A stretch of 64,000 nucleotides of DNA, taken from contig CACZMA010000007.1 in the NCBI GenBank assembly GCA_902782125.1, positions 1-64,000 on the forward strand, written 5' to 3'. Source of the DNA: Oscillospiraceae bacterium. GTDB lineage: Bacteria > Bacillota > Clostridia > Saccharofermentanales > Saccharofermentanaceae. The translations under genes were made by a program, and so were the position numbers. Shown one piece after another: positions 9,345 to 16,809 of this stretch (the first letter of the stretch is position 1; every line of letters starts with the position of its first letter). Under the pieces are notes generated by a model that searched no databases, was not told where the DNA came from, and saw only the letters and a list, made by a program, of their open reading frames with translations.

Positions 9345-10343
9345 TCAAGCAGTCTCCTTCAGTCTCTTGGCTTCGCGCTTCTCTTTCCTGATCATCTTCC
9401 GGAGCTTTGCTTCGTCTTTATCTCTTATAAAGACAAAGTATATGACCAATGCTCCGATACCGATCAGGCCGAGAAGGATAAGACTTGCCGCTGATGCACG
9501 GTCGTAGATATAAGAACCCATGTATGCCTGGTTGATGATGTACATATTCATCGTCAGACAGAGCCTCAGGGTATCGAATAGACCGAATGCGGAAGGTACG
9601 TCGCTCGTTCCCAGACCGTCGACCAGAGCAACAACGCTTATGAAGAACATGATCGGCTTCATGCAGGGCAGCGTTATGTGGAAGAAGGTCTGCGGCCTGT
9701 TCGCACCGTCAATCTCCGCGGCCTCGAAAACTTCGACCGGGATACTCGTGATGCCCGCCACGGCATATATAAATGTTATTCCGAAATGTATTATCACGGA
9801 TACCACGATGACAAGGAACCTGTTCGAGAAGAAGAACTTGAAGTCCTGCATCTCGAACCCGAACCCGTTGATCATCGCTGCAACATAGACGAATCCGACG
9901 GTCGAAGCCGTGAACATGACGAGATGCTCGAGCAGCAGTCCGCTCAGAGTCGAACCTGATATGAGCTTCGGGAATATGAATGCCGTCTTATAGAGCGTCT
10001 TGCCCTTGATGCCGAGCCTTCGGTCAGTGATCGCAGCGGCGAGCCAGAATGCCAGCAGCCACTCCGGTATGGTAGTCGCAAAGAAGAACATAAGCGTGTT
10101 CTTAAATGCATCACGGAACGACACGGCTTCGAATACCTGCTGGAAGTTACGGTACCAGGGCTCGCCTATGGTAGGCAGGAACCTGGGTCCCGGATTATCA
10201 AATCTCCTCAGATCGCAGAAAGCATACCAAATGGTGCATATCAACGGATAGAAGTTGAATGCCAGGAAGATCACCACAAAAGGCAATACAAAGATATAAC
10301 CCCACTTGGTGTAGTGTCTCGAGATATTATTCCTATTTGTCAT
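9345..10343 (-). CDS. Carbohydrate ABC transporter permease, MalF-like (first pair)
   Basis: A permease of 332 residues, first gene of the four-permease operon. It has six or more membrane segments and the EAA loop EAAEIDGANRPQTFFHITLP. The C-terminus is strongly basic. The rightward zinc-ribbon gene is divergent, and the 140-base gap between them carries two palindromes that could control either gene. No solute-binding protein gene occurs within the window. Whether the two permease pairs serve different substrates or arose by recent duplication without specialisation is unresolved; both pairs keep intact EAA loops, so neither looks decayed. Confidence 0.9.
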   Translation of the reverse strand: MTNRNNISRHYTKWGYIFVLPFVVIFLAFNFYPLICTIWYAFCDLRRFDNPGPRFLPTIGEPWYRNFQQVFEAVSFRDAFKNTLMFFFATTIPEWLLAFWLAAAITDRRLGIKGKTLYKTAFIFPKLISGSTLSGLLLEHLVMFTASTVGFVYVAAMINGFGFEMQDFKFFFSNRFLVIVVSVIIHFGITFIYAVAGITSIPVEVFEAAEIDGANRPQTFFHITLPCMKPIMFFISVVALVDGLGTSDVPSAFGLFDTLRLCLTMNMYIINQAYMGSYIYDRASAASLILLGLIGIGALVIYFVFIRDKDEAKLRKMIRKEKREAKRLKETA

Positions 10344-10365
10344 AAGTCCTCTTATGTGACTGTTT

Positions 10366-10389
10366 TGTCAGATATCCCCATATTTGACA
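10366..10389. promoter_or_regulatory. Inverted repeat upstream of the permease operon, operator candidate
   Basis: TGTCAGATAT (10366-10375) and ATATTTGACA (10380-10389) form an inverted repeat with one mismatch around a CCCC centre. It lies 23 bases upstream of the first permease start codon, where a repressor would block its transcription. No regulator gene is adjacent. Confidence 0.4.
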
Positions 10390-10402
10390 AGTCAAGATAA
10401 AT

Positions 10403-10432
10403 TTAACATACAAATATTTGTATTGCTATAAT
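10403..10432 (+). promoter_or_regulatory. Promoter of the zinc-ribbon gene with a palindromic spacer
   Basis: TTAACA (10403-10408) and an extended -10, TGCTATAAT (10424-10432), are 18 bases apart. A perfect 16-base palindrome, ATACAAATATTTGTAT (10408-10423), fills the spacer. This placement suits a repressor or activator site, though an AT-rich palindrome can also arise by chance. Confidence 0.5.
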
Positions 10433-10485
10433 AAATCTGATAATTCATCCGATATTTCGGCATTAACCATTAAGGGGGTACGACT

Positions 10486-11544
10486 ATGAAGTGCAGTAGC
10501 TGCGGCGGTACTATGATCTATGACGTTGGCAAGCACGGCCTGGTATGCGACCACTGCGGCGCGGTGCAGGTCCTTCCGGGTCCCGGTGAACAGAGCGGTG
10601 CGGAAGAGAACGACATTGGTTCTGCGATAAAGAGAGCCAATACCGACTGGGGTGCGGCGAAGACGCTGGTGACATGCCAGAGCTGCGGTGCCCAGCTTTT
10701 CTGCGACGATGACAAGATGTCGGGTCTGTGCCCGTTCTGCGGTTCTGCCGTAGTGCTCACGCTGGAGAATGCAAATTTCGGGATAGCGCCTTCTGCGATA
10801 ATCCCCTTCTCGGTCACAAAGGAGCAGGTCGAAGAGAGGTTCTACAAGTGGAACAAGTTCGCGTTCTGGTCCCCGGAGAAGTTCCGTACGGGCAAAGTCT
10901 TAGGCAACCTGACGCCCGTCTATGTGCCGTATTGGACTTTCGATGCCGATGCGGAGACGACGTACAGCGGCAGGTTCGGCGACATACAGGATTACCAGGA
11001 CGGCACCAAGACGATCTGGACGAACGGAAGCGGCACGGTGAAGACGCACATCAACGATTACTGCGTATGTGCCAGCAGGAAGTTCGCGAACGACAAGCTG
11101 CTTAATCAGGTCGTCAAGTTCACAGCCGATGAGATGGTCCCGTACTCTCCCGAATATCTGGCCGGCATGACTGCGGAGAAATACACAATAGGCATAGATG
11201 AAGCATGGAACTCCGTACAGGAAGGCCCGCTCAAGAAGATGGCCCTGGACGCTGCGTGCAGGAACGAGCATGCCGACTGTTCCGAGAACGTGTCCGTCTC
11301 GACGCAGTATTCCAACGTCACATACAAATGCGTTCTCGTTCCGGTCTGGCTTACGGGATGCAAGTTCGGCGGCAAGGTGTACAATGTTGTCGCCGGCGGA
11401 CATAACGAGAGAGGCAACTGCGGAAGGCCTGTATCGATCGCGAAGATCGCGCTGCTCATCGGCCTGATACTGCTGCTGTTCAACATCGGCAACATCTCAT
11501 TCCTCGTGATGATGATCATATCGATGCTGACGCAGGGCGGCTGA
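10486..11544 (+). CDS. TFIIB-type zinc-ribbon protein with C-terminal membrane anchor
   Basis: A 352-residue protein of unknown function. Two zinc ribbons open it: CSSCGG...CDHCGA (residues 3-23) and CQSCGAQLFCD...CPFCGS (about 64-88). A middle region with conserved aromatic and proline residues (IIPFSVTKEQVEERFYKW, VYVPYWTFDA) leads to a hydrophobic C-terminal segment (about 320-345) that probably anchors it in the membrane. A longer paralogue with the same ribbon-plus-body design lies at 55752-57233. Genomes often annotate this family as replication-factor-Y-like, but nothing here resembles a helicase. The ribosome binding site GGGGG lies seven bases before the ATG, and the gene is followed by its own terminator. 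Confidence 0.8.
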   Translation: MKCSSCGGTMIYDVGKHGLVCDHCGAVQVLPGPGEQSGAEENDIGSAIKRANTDWGAAKTLVTCQSCGAQLFCDDDKMSGLCPFCGSAVVLTLENANFGIAPSAIIPFSVTKEQVEERFYKWNKFAFWSPEKFRTGKVLGNLTPVYVPYWTFDADAETTYSGRFGDIQDYQDGTKTIWTNGSGTVKTHINDYCVCASRKFANDKLLNQVVKFTADEMVPYSPEYLAGMTAEKYTIGIDEAWNSVQEGPLKKMALDAACRNEHADCSENVSVSTQYSNVTYKCVLVPVWLTGCKFGGKVYNVVAGGHNERGNCGRPVSIAKIALLIGLILLLFNIGNISFLVMMIISMLTQGG

Positions 11545-11560
11545 CAGATAAGATATCGCG

Positions 11561-11590
11561 TGCCCCTGCAGCAATGCGGGGGCATTTTTG
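11561..11590 (+). terminator. Rho-independent terminator after the zinc-ribbon gene
   Basis: TGCCCCTGC (11561-11569) pairs with GCGGGGGCA (11576-11584), followed by TTTTTG. It lies 17 bases after the stop codon. Confidence 0.85.
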
Positions 11591-11618
11591 TAAGTAAGCG
11601 CCGAAGGGAAAATGACGC

Positions 11619-12716
11619 ATGGAAAAGGGATTTGACATACAGGAATACATGACGCGCGGAGTGGAGAGGGTCGTGGCGGATTCCGTCAGGGCGACTCTCA
11701 AGAATCCGAAGGAGAGTGCCTTCATGCTTGGGTTCGCCGCATCCAGCAGGGAAGCATCCAAGCGTCGCCGTAAGGCAGAGGCAGAAGGCGAGCACATACC
11801 GCCGTTCCTCATCGCAAGCATAACGAGCAAGTGCAACCTCCACTGCGCAGGGTGCTACTCCAGATGCAATCACGCGACGACGGATGCCGTACCCGTAGCT
11901 CAGCTGACTGACGAAGAGTGGGGTGCGTTTTTTACTGAAGCCGAAGACCTCGGGATCAGCTTCATACTTCTTGCCGGAGGCGAACCGATGATCCGTCGCG
12001 GCGTCATAGAAGCTGCGGGGCAGCGAAAGAACATATTGTTTCCGATCTTTACCAATGGCACGTTCATGGATGAGAAGTATTTTGAGCTTTTGGATGAGTG
12101 CCGTAACCTGGTGCCCGTCATGAGCATCGAAGGCGGCAGGGAGATGACCGATTCGAGGCGCGGTGCGGGCGTGTACGACAGGCTCGTTAAGAACATGGAT
12201 GAGATGAGCCGCCGCGGACTTATCTTCGGCGCATCCGTTACCGTGACCACGGAGAATGTGCGCGAGGTCACTTCAGATGCATTCCTGGATGAACTGTCCT
12301 CGAGGGGATGCAAGGCTGTGATCTTCGTTGAGTATGTGCCTGTCACAGATGAGAGTCGTGAGCTCGCTCCGGGAGATTCCGAACGCGAATTCCTTACTTC
12401 CGAGATCTCAAGGCTCAGGCAGATGCGCCCCGACATGGTCTATATCTCATTCCCCGGCGACGAGAAATCTTCGGGCGGCTGCGTTGCCGCGGGCAGGGGA
12501 TTCTTCCACATCAATTCGCACGGCGGCGCCGAACCCTGCCCGTTCTCTCCTTATTCTGATATCAACATACGTAACTCCTCACTCCGCGACGCGTTCCACT
12601 CGCCTCTGTTCCTGGCACTTCAGAGCGAAGGCGTGCTGCTTGACGACCACGAGGGCGGCTGCATCCTCTACGAGAAGCGCGAGATGGTCGAGTCTATCCT
12701 GCGCGGGGAGAGTTGA
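11619..12716 (+). CDS. Radical SAM protein with SPASM-like C-terminal cysteines
   Basis: A 365-residue radical SAM enzyme. The motif CNLHCAGCYSRC (about residues 72-83) supplies the CX3CX2C ligands of the SAM-bound [4Fe-4S] cluster, and LAGGEP (about 118-123) is the SAM-binding GGE motif. The C-terminal part has further cysteines (GGCVAAG, GAEPCPFSP, GGCIL), resembling a short SPASM or twitch region that binds an auxiliary cluster. The terminal extension before the barrel (residues 1-60) is basic. It follows the terminator of the zinc-ribbon gene and appears to be a single-gene unit. There is no precursor-peptide gene next to it, so peptide maturation cannot be assumed and the substrate is unknown. 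Confidence 0.85.
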   Translation: MEKGFDIQEYMTRGVERVVADSVRATLKNPKESAFMLGFAASSREASKRRRKAEAEGEHIPPFLIASITSKCNLHCAGCYSRCNHATTDAVPVAQLTDEEWGAFFTEAEDLGISFILLAGGEPMIRRGVIEAAGQRKNILFPIFTNGTFMDEKYFELLDECRNLVPVMSIEGGREMTDSRRGAGVYDRLVKNMDEMSRRGLIFGASVTVTTENVREVTSDAFLDELSSRGCKAVIFVEYVPVTDESRELAPGDSEREFLTSEISRLRQMRPDMVYISFPGDEKSSGGCVAAGRGFFHINSHGGAEPCPFSPYSDINIRNSSLRDAFHSPLFLALQSEGVLLDDHEGGCILYEKREMVESILRGES

Positions 12717-13079
12717 GCGCGCTGTCTACCTCCGCGGCTACCTTTCTCGCGAATTTGGTGGCGCAGTTGGTAGAATCCGCCCCTAATCTACCGTTTTGTC
12801 TACCGATATCGCGTTTTTGGTGGCGCAGTTGGTAGCCTGTGCGCTGGATCAGCACTTCACTGGGTAAAAGTCTTCCAAAAAGTCTACATTTAAGCGGTTT
12901 TGTAGACTTTTTGAGAGAAGTCTACAAAAAAGTCTTCACTTGAGTGTTTTTGAAGAACAAATCGAAGACTTTTGCCGCCGCATCGCGAAAACAGGCCCCC
13001 GACGTACCCTCGCAACCCCAATAAACACGGACTTCCGCATACCTCGGCAAAAATTATACCACGCACATGGGAATATATC
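12717..13079. repeat. Intergenic block of direct and inverted repeats
   Basis: A 20-base sequence, TTTGGTGGCGCAGTTGGTAG, occurs perfectly at 12754-12773 and 12816-12835. Each copy is preceded by GTCTACC (12724, 12799) and CGCG. The core TGGCGCAGTTGGTAG resembles a tRNA D arm, but no acceptor stem, anticodon arm or T arm follows. Next comes an inverted repeat, AAAAAGTCTAC (12877-12887) / GTAGACTTTTT (12902-12912), further direct copies of AAGTCTAC and AAGTCTTC, and GAAGACTTTT (12964-12973), the inverse of AAAAGTCTTC (12866-12875). No gene is supported. One strong hairpin may terminate the radical SAM transcript. Confidence 0.7.
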
Positions 13080-13111
13080 TTGACACACAATACTATGTGG
13101 CGTATAGTATT
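13080..13111 (+). promoter_or_regulatory. padR-type promoter with overlapping operator
   Basis: TTGACA (13080-13085) and TATAGT (13103-13108) are exactly 17 bases apart. AATACTAT (13089-13096) and ATAGTATT (13104-13111) form a perfect 8-base inverted repeat with a 7-base centre covering the spacer and -10, as expected for autorepression by the PadR protein encoded just downstream. The words TACTAT and ATGTG recur in the promoters at 46911 and 60991. Confidence 0.75.
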
Positions 13112-13132
13112 GCCTGTTAGGAGGTATTCGAT

Positions 13133-13450
13133 ATGGATGCACAGATCAAAAGGGGATTGTTAGATGTCCTGATCCTGGCTGCCATCAAGGGCGAAGAGTC
13201 CTATGGCTACAAGATAATCAAGGATATCAAGCCATATCTGACGATATCCGAATCGACTCTGTACCCGATACTGAGAAGGCTTGAGGAAGGCGGGTATCTT
13301 ACCGTCAACTCGCAGGAGCACAACGGAAGACTTCGCAAGTACTACAGTATCACGGCAGCAGGGCTTAAAAAGATCGATGATTTCGCGCAGGAATGGAAGC
13401 AGATGATGGAGATCTATGATTACGTTGTAAGAGAGGTGGAGGCAGTATGA
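13133..13450 (+). CDS. PadR family transcriptional regulator
   Basis: A 105-residue winged-helix repressor of the short PadR type. The N-terminal part ending in ESTLYPILRRLEEGGYL (about residues 41-57) holds the recognition helix and start of the wing, and the rest forms the dimerising helix (DFAQEWKQMMEIYDYV). GGAGGTATTCGAT precedes the ATG. It heads an operon in which its stop overlaps the next start by four bases (ATGA). PadR genes commonly sit before HAAS-domain/DUF1700 and DUF4097 membrane genes in Firmicutes and respond to cell-envelope stress or drugs. The palindrome in its promoter points to autoregulation. Confidence 0.93.
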   Translation: MDAQIKRGLLDVLILAAIKGEESYGYKIIKDIKPYLTISESTLYPILRRLEEGGYLTVNSQEHNGRLRKYYSITAAGLKKIDDFAQEWKQMMEIYDYVVREVEAV

Positions 13451-14052
13451 CCAAGAAGGTATTTATTGACGAAGTCAGGGCCAAGCTTAAGGGCCTGAGC
13501 GAAGATGAGATCAGTAAAGCTCTTGAATTCTACGAAGAAGCGATAGATGACAGGATGGAAGAAGGTCTCACCGAAGATCAGGCAGTTGCTGCCGTAGGAA
13601 CACCTGAAGAAGTCGCGAACCAGATCCTGATGGATATGCCGCTGTCGAAGGTAGTTAAGGCTAAGAGCAAGCCCGACAGCGGTTACAAGGCATGGGAGAT
13701 CGTACTCATAATCTTAGGTTTCCCGATATGGTTCCCGCTCCTGCTCACGGCAGCGATACTGGCACTCACACTGATGCTGGTAGTGGCTATCCTGGTGATC
13801 ACATTCTTCATCGTGGTCGCAGCGATAGGTATCGCAGGACTTGCAGTTACGTTCGCATGCATTCCGCTCCTGTTCACAGGCGGAAGTTCATCACTGCTGC
13901 TGCAGTTCGGACTCGGCCTCATCTGCGTGGGTCTTGCAGTGGTCATGTTCATACCGGCTAAGGCATTCTGCCTCTGGTCGATAGAGATGTGCGGAAATTT
14001 CGGAAGATGGGTAAAGCAAAAGGTAATAAGCGGTAGAAAGAAGGAGAAATAA
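13447..14052 (+). CDS. HAAS-domain (DUF1700) membrane protein
   Basis: A 201-residue protein. The N-terminal 60 residues are helical and charged (KLKGLSEDEISKALEFYEE, EGLTEDQAVAAVGTPEEVA), the typical HAAS signalling domain fused or adjacent to PadR partners. Three or more hydrophobic segments follow (about residues 85-180), with a basic C-terminus. It overlaps padR by four bases and is followed one base later by the DUF4097 gene, so the three form one operon. Likely role: a membrane component whose state affects PadR. The biochemical activity of the family is not established. Confidence 0.88.
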   Translation: MTKKVFIDEVRAKLKGLSEDEISKALEFYEEAIDDRMEEGLTEDQAVAAVGTPEEVANQILMDMPLSKVVKAKSKPDSGYKAWEIVLIILGFPIWFPLLLTAAILALTLMLVVAILVITFFIVVAAIGIAGLAVTFACIPLLFTGGSSSLLLQFGLGLICVGLAVVMFIPAKAFCLWSIEMCGNFGRWVKQKVISGRKKEK

Positions 14053-14053
14053 T

Positions 14054-15001
14054 ATGAGCAAGGTTACAAAAGTAGTCTTAATTGTAGGCGGAGCGATGGT
14101 CGCATTGGGGATTGTGTTCTCGGTACTCGGCTTCATGGTATTCAGGAACGCTGGATTTAAGAACGGTTCAAGCAAAAAACCGGAACAGAACGTAGTCGTG
14201 ATCTCTGACTCGTTCACCAACATCGAGGTCAACGAGATATCTGACGAAGTCATCATCAAGCCGTCCGAAGACGGTGAGGTCAAGGTCGAATACTACGATT
14301 ACGATGAGATCGTACATGAGGTCGATGTTAAAGGCGATACACTGACGGTAAAGGTAAAGGACATCTACGGCGGCGAGCCCTGGTGGACAAGGATCCAGTT
14401 CGGATTTGATCTGGAGAGGATCATCAACAATTCTGATTACGATACCCAGACAGTTATCTATCTGCCCGAAGACAGCTACGGCTCACTTAAGGTCAACACG
14501 GTATCAGGCGAAGTCGAAGTGCCCGAGAAGTACGCTTTCAACGATGTAGCGATCAATACCACGAGCGGCAGCATCACATGCGACTGCACCGCGACAGGCG
14601 ATATCGAGATCGGCACCGTATCCGGCGAGATCACATTCTCTTCTGTAAACAGCAATAAGTTCAAGGCAAGTTCCACAAGCGGCAGCGTCAAGCTCTCTAA
14701 CGCGAAAGTAAGCGGTGCGGTAACGATCGATACCGTCTCCGGAGAGATAATCCTTAACGACGTGGAGAGCGGCTCGCTGAACACCAACTCAGTAAGCGGA
14801 GAGGTCACCTTCACCAACCTGACATCAGATGACGTCAACATCGATACTACTAGCGGTGAAGTCTCCGGCACCATCACGGGTGACCACGAGTATGACATCG
14901 ATACGGTATCAGGCGATATCAGCCTTCCTTCTGACATCAAGGGCGAGGCTATGGTAAACATAAGCACAGTAAGCGGCGACGTGGAGATCGAAGCTGCTTG
15001 A
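14054..15001 (+). CDS. DUF4097 beta-helix membrane-anchored protein
   Basis: A 315-residue protein with an N-terminal membrane anchor (about residues 5-30), the remainder predicted outside the cell. From about residue 155 it is built of repeats centred on TVSGE, TTSGS or TTSGE about every 20 residues (for example NTVSGEVEV, NTTSGSIT, GTVSGEITF, DTVSGEIIL, NSVSGEVTF, DTTSGEVSG, DTVSGDIS). This is the signature of the DUF4097 / putative adhesin family, expected to coil as a right-handed beta helix. It is the third gene of the padR operon. Proposed role is envelope sensing or adhesion; neither is shown for this protein. Confidence 0.88.
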   Translation: MSKVTKVVLIVGGAMVALGIVFSVLGFMVFRNAGFKNGSSKKPEQNVVVISDSFTNIEVNEISDEVIIKPSEDGEVKVEYYDYDEIVHEVDVKGDTLTVKVKDIYGGEPWWTRIQFGFDLERIINNSDYDTQTVIYLPEDSYGSLKVNTVSGEVEVPEKYAFNDVAINTTSGSITCDCTATGDIEIGTVSGEITFSSVNSNKFKASSTSGSVKLSNAKVSGAVTIDTVSGEIILNDVESGSLNTNSVSGEVTFTNLTSDDVNIDTTSGEVSGTITGDHEYDIDTVSGDISLPSDIKGEAMVNISTVSGDVEIEAA

Positions 15002-15032
15002 CGGAAACATCAAACGGTAGTAATAACGAAGT

Positions 15033-16715
15033 ATGCCTATTGTATTTTATGATCTGATGGTCGTGATATCGCTGGTCCTGGCGCTCGTCTATGCGCTGAT
15101 CTGGCATAAGCACTTCGACGTCAATCTGACAATGATATTCTTCCTGATCCCCGTGGCAAACATAGGGTACAGCTTCATGGCGAGAGCCGAGAATATCAGG
15201 GAGGCCATCATCGGCAGTAAGGTGATATATCTCGGAGGCTGTTTCCTGCCTCTGTTCATAACGCTCGCCATCTTCGGCATATGTAAGATCAACATGCCGA
15301 GGGCAGTCCGTGTGCTGATGTTCTTCATGAGCATCATGTCATACGGTTCAGTGCTGACGATCGGTTACAACAAGTGGTTCTACAAGGCGATCGAACAGGA
15401 CTTCTCCAACGGTTATCTGATGCTGCAGAAGACATACGGCCCGATGCACACCGTCTACTATATATTCATCATCATCTATCTGATCATGGGTATATCGGTA
15501 CTCGTGTACAGCCTCATAAAGCGCAGCGACGTATCGCACAGGATCATCCTGCTGCTGTTCATCCCGGAGACTATCTCGATCTTCTCGTATTTTGCGAACA
15601 AGATATTCCAGATGAACATCGAGCTGGTCCCTGTCACATATGTCCTTGCACAGGTGGTCTTCCTGATCATCGCCTACAGGATGGGCCTGTATGACATAAA
15701 TGATTCCGCGATAGATTCCATCGTTGAGAAGGGCAGCACGGGCTTTGCATCGTTCGACCTGGATCACAGATTCCTCGGTGCGAACTCCACTGCGTGCCGG
15801 ATGCTTCCCTTTCTCGAAGGTCTGCATGTGGACAAAGTGGTAAAAGACGAGAGGATAGACAAGTGGCTCGCGGGCTTTGAGAAGAACAGCAAGGCCGACA
15901 AGATCCATTACAGGCAGGACGACAAGATATACCTTATCGACATCAACCATCTTGTCAGTGCCAGGCGCAAGGTCGGCTACCAGCTCCTCATCACGGACGA
16001 TACGCAGGACCAGAAGTACCTGGAGATGCTCGAACACTTCAACACCAAGCTCGAGCAGGAGGTCAAGGCCAAGACCGAGCACATCGTCGAGATGCACGAT
16101 AACCTCATCCTCAGCATGGCGACCATGGTCGAAAGCCGCGACAACTCGACCGGCGGCCACATCAGAAGGACGAGCGTCTGCGTGCGCTACCTGATCGAGG
16201 CCATGAGAGAAGGCGGCTATGAAGGCCTGACGGACAGTTTCTGCGAGAAGATCATCAAGGCGGCGCCAATGCACGACCTCGGCAAGATCGCAGTCGATGA
16301 TGCAGTGCTCAGATACGAGGGAAGATACACCCCCGAGATGCATAACGAGATGAAGAAGCATGCCGCAGAAGGTGCGCGCATAGTCCACGAGATACTGAAG
16401 GACACCGACGATATGGAGTTCCATCTGCTCGCAGAGAACGTGGCGCACTATCACCACGAGAGATGGGACGGCTCCGGATATCCCGAAGGCCTGAAGGGAA
16501 GGCAGATCCCGCTCGAAGCGAGGATCATGGCGATAGCGGATGTCTACGATGCCCTCGTCAGCAAGAGATGCTACAAGGACAGCATGCCTTTCGACAAGGC
16601 GGATGCCATCATAATGGAAGGCATGGGAACGCAGTTCGACAAGTCGCTCGAGAAGTACTATGTGGCGGCGAGACCGAAGCTCGAAGAGTATTACCGCGGT
16701 CTTCAGAGCGAATAA
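15033..16715 (+). CDS. HD-GYP cyclic-di-GMP phosphodiesterase with 7TM-type sensor
   Basis: A 560-residue signalling protein. About seven membrane segments span residues 1-225, like the N-terminal 7TM region of membrane histidine kinases. A short PAS-like region follows (about 235-325), then a coiled coil and an HD-GYP domain (about 345-555). The catalytic pieces are intact: HDLGKIAVDD, HHERWDGSGYPEGLKG (the GYP motif) and ADVYDALVSKRCYK. HD-GYP proteins hydrolyse cyclic-di-GMP through a di- or tri-iron centre. The start lacks a strong ribosome binding site. The cNMP-binding protein follows, separated by a terminator-like hairpin. Confidence 0.92.
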   Translation: MPIVFYDLMVVISLVLALVYALIWHKHFDVNLTMIFFLIPVANIGYSFMARAENIREAIIGSKVIYLGGCFLPLFITLAIFGICKINMPRAVRVLMFFMSIMSYGSVLTIGYNKWFYKAIEQDFSNGYLMLQKTYGPMHTVYYIFIIIYLIMGISVLVYSLIKRSDVSHRIILLLFIPETISIFSYFANKIFQMNIELVPVTYVLAQVVFLIIAYRMGLYDINDSAIDSIVEKGSTGFASFDLDHRFLGANSTACRMLPFLEGLHVDKVVKDERIDKWLAGFEKNSKADKIHYRQDDKIYLIDINHLVSARRKVGYQLLITDDTQDQKYLEMLEHFNTKLEQEVKAKTEHIVEMHDNLILSMATMVESRDNSTGGHIRRTSVCVRYLIEAMREGGYEGLTDSFCEKIIKAAPMHDLGKIAVDDAVLRYEGRYTPEMHNEMKKHAAEGARIVHEILKDTDDMEFHLLAENVAHYHHERWDGSGYPEGLKGRQIPLEARIMAIADVYDALVSKRCYKDSMPFDKADAIIMEGMGTQFDKSLEKYYVAARPKLEEYYRGLQSE

Positions 16716-16742
16716 TCTACTGAATACTTATTAATTACAAGA

Positions 16743-16751
16743 TGGTATAAT
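16743..16751 (+). promoter_or_regulatory. Extended -10 promoter element for the cNMP-binding gene
   Basis: TGGTATAAT fits the extended -10 consensus TGnTATAAT. There is no clear -35, which extended -10 promoters do not need. If used, the transcript starts inside the hairpin at 16750-16780. Confidence 0.45.
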
Positions 16752-16788
16752 AGACTCATACGTTTATCGCGTGAGTCTATTTTCTTTT
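16750..16788 (+). terminator. Hairpin and T-run between HD-GYP and cNMP-binding genes
   Basis: ATAGACTCA (16750-16758) and TGAGTCTAT (16772-16780) form a perfect nine-base stem followed by TTTTCTTTT. It fits an intrinsic terminator for the HD-GYP gene. The loop is 13 bases, longer than usual. Confidence 0.7.
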
Positions 16789-16809
16789 GCAGCGAGGGAG
16801 GTACGAGTT

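Noticed and set aside
12754-12835. tRNA genes
   Set aside because: The D-arm-like core occurs twice, but no acceptor stem, anticodon arm or GGTTCGAATCC T arm follows at the proper distance.
14054-15001. DNA-level tandem repeat in the DUF4097 gene
   Set aside because: The TVSGE motif repeats in protein sequence with differing codons, so it is a fold-level repeat rather than a recent DNA duplication.
15348-16457. Leftward ORF antisense to the HD-GYP gene
   Set aside because: It overlaps a domain-complete protein and has no supporting motif or start signal.
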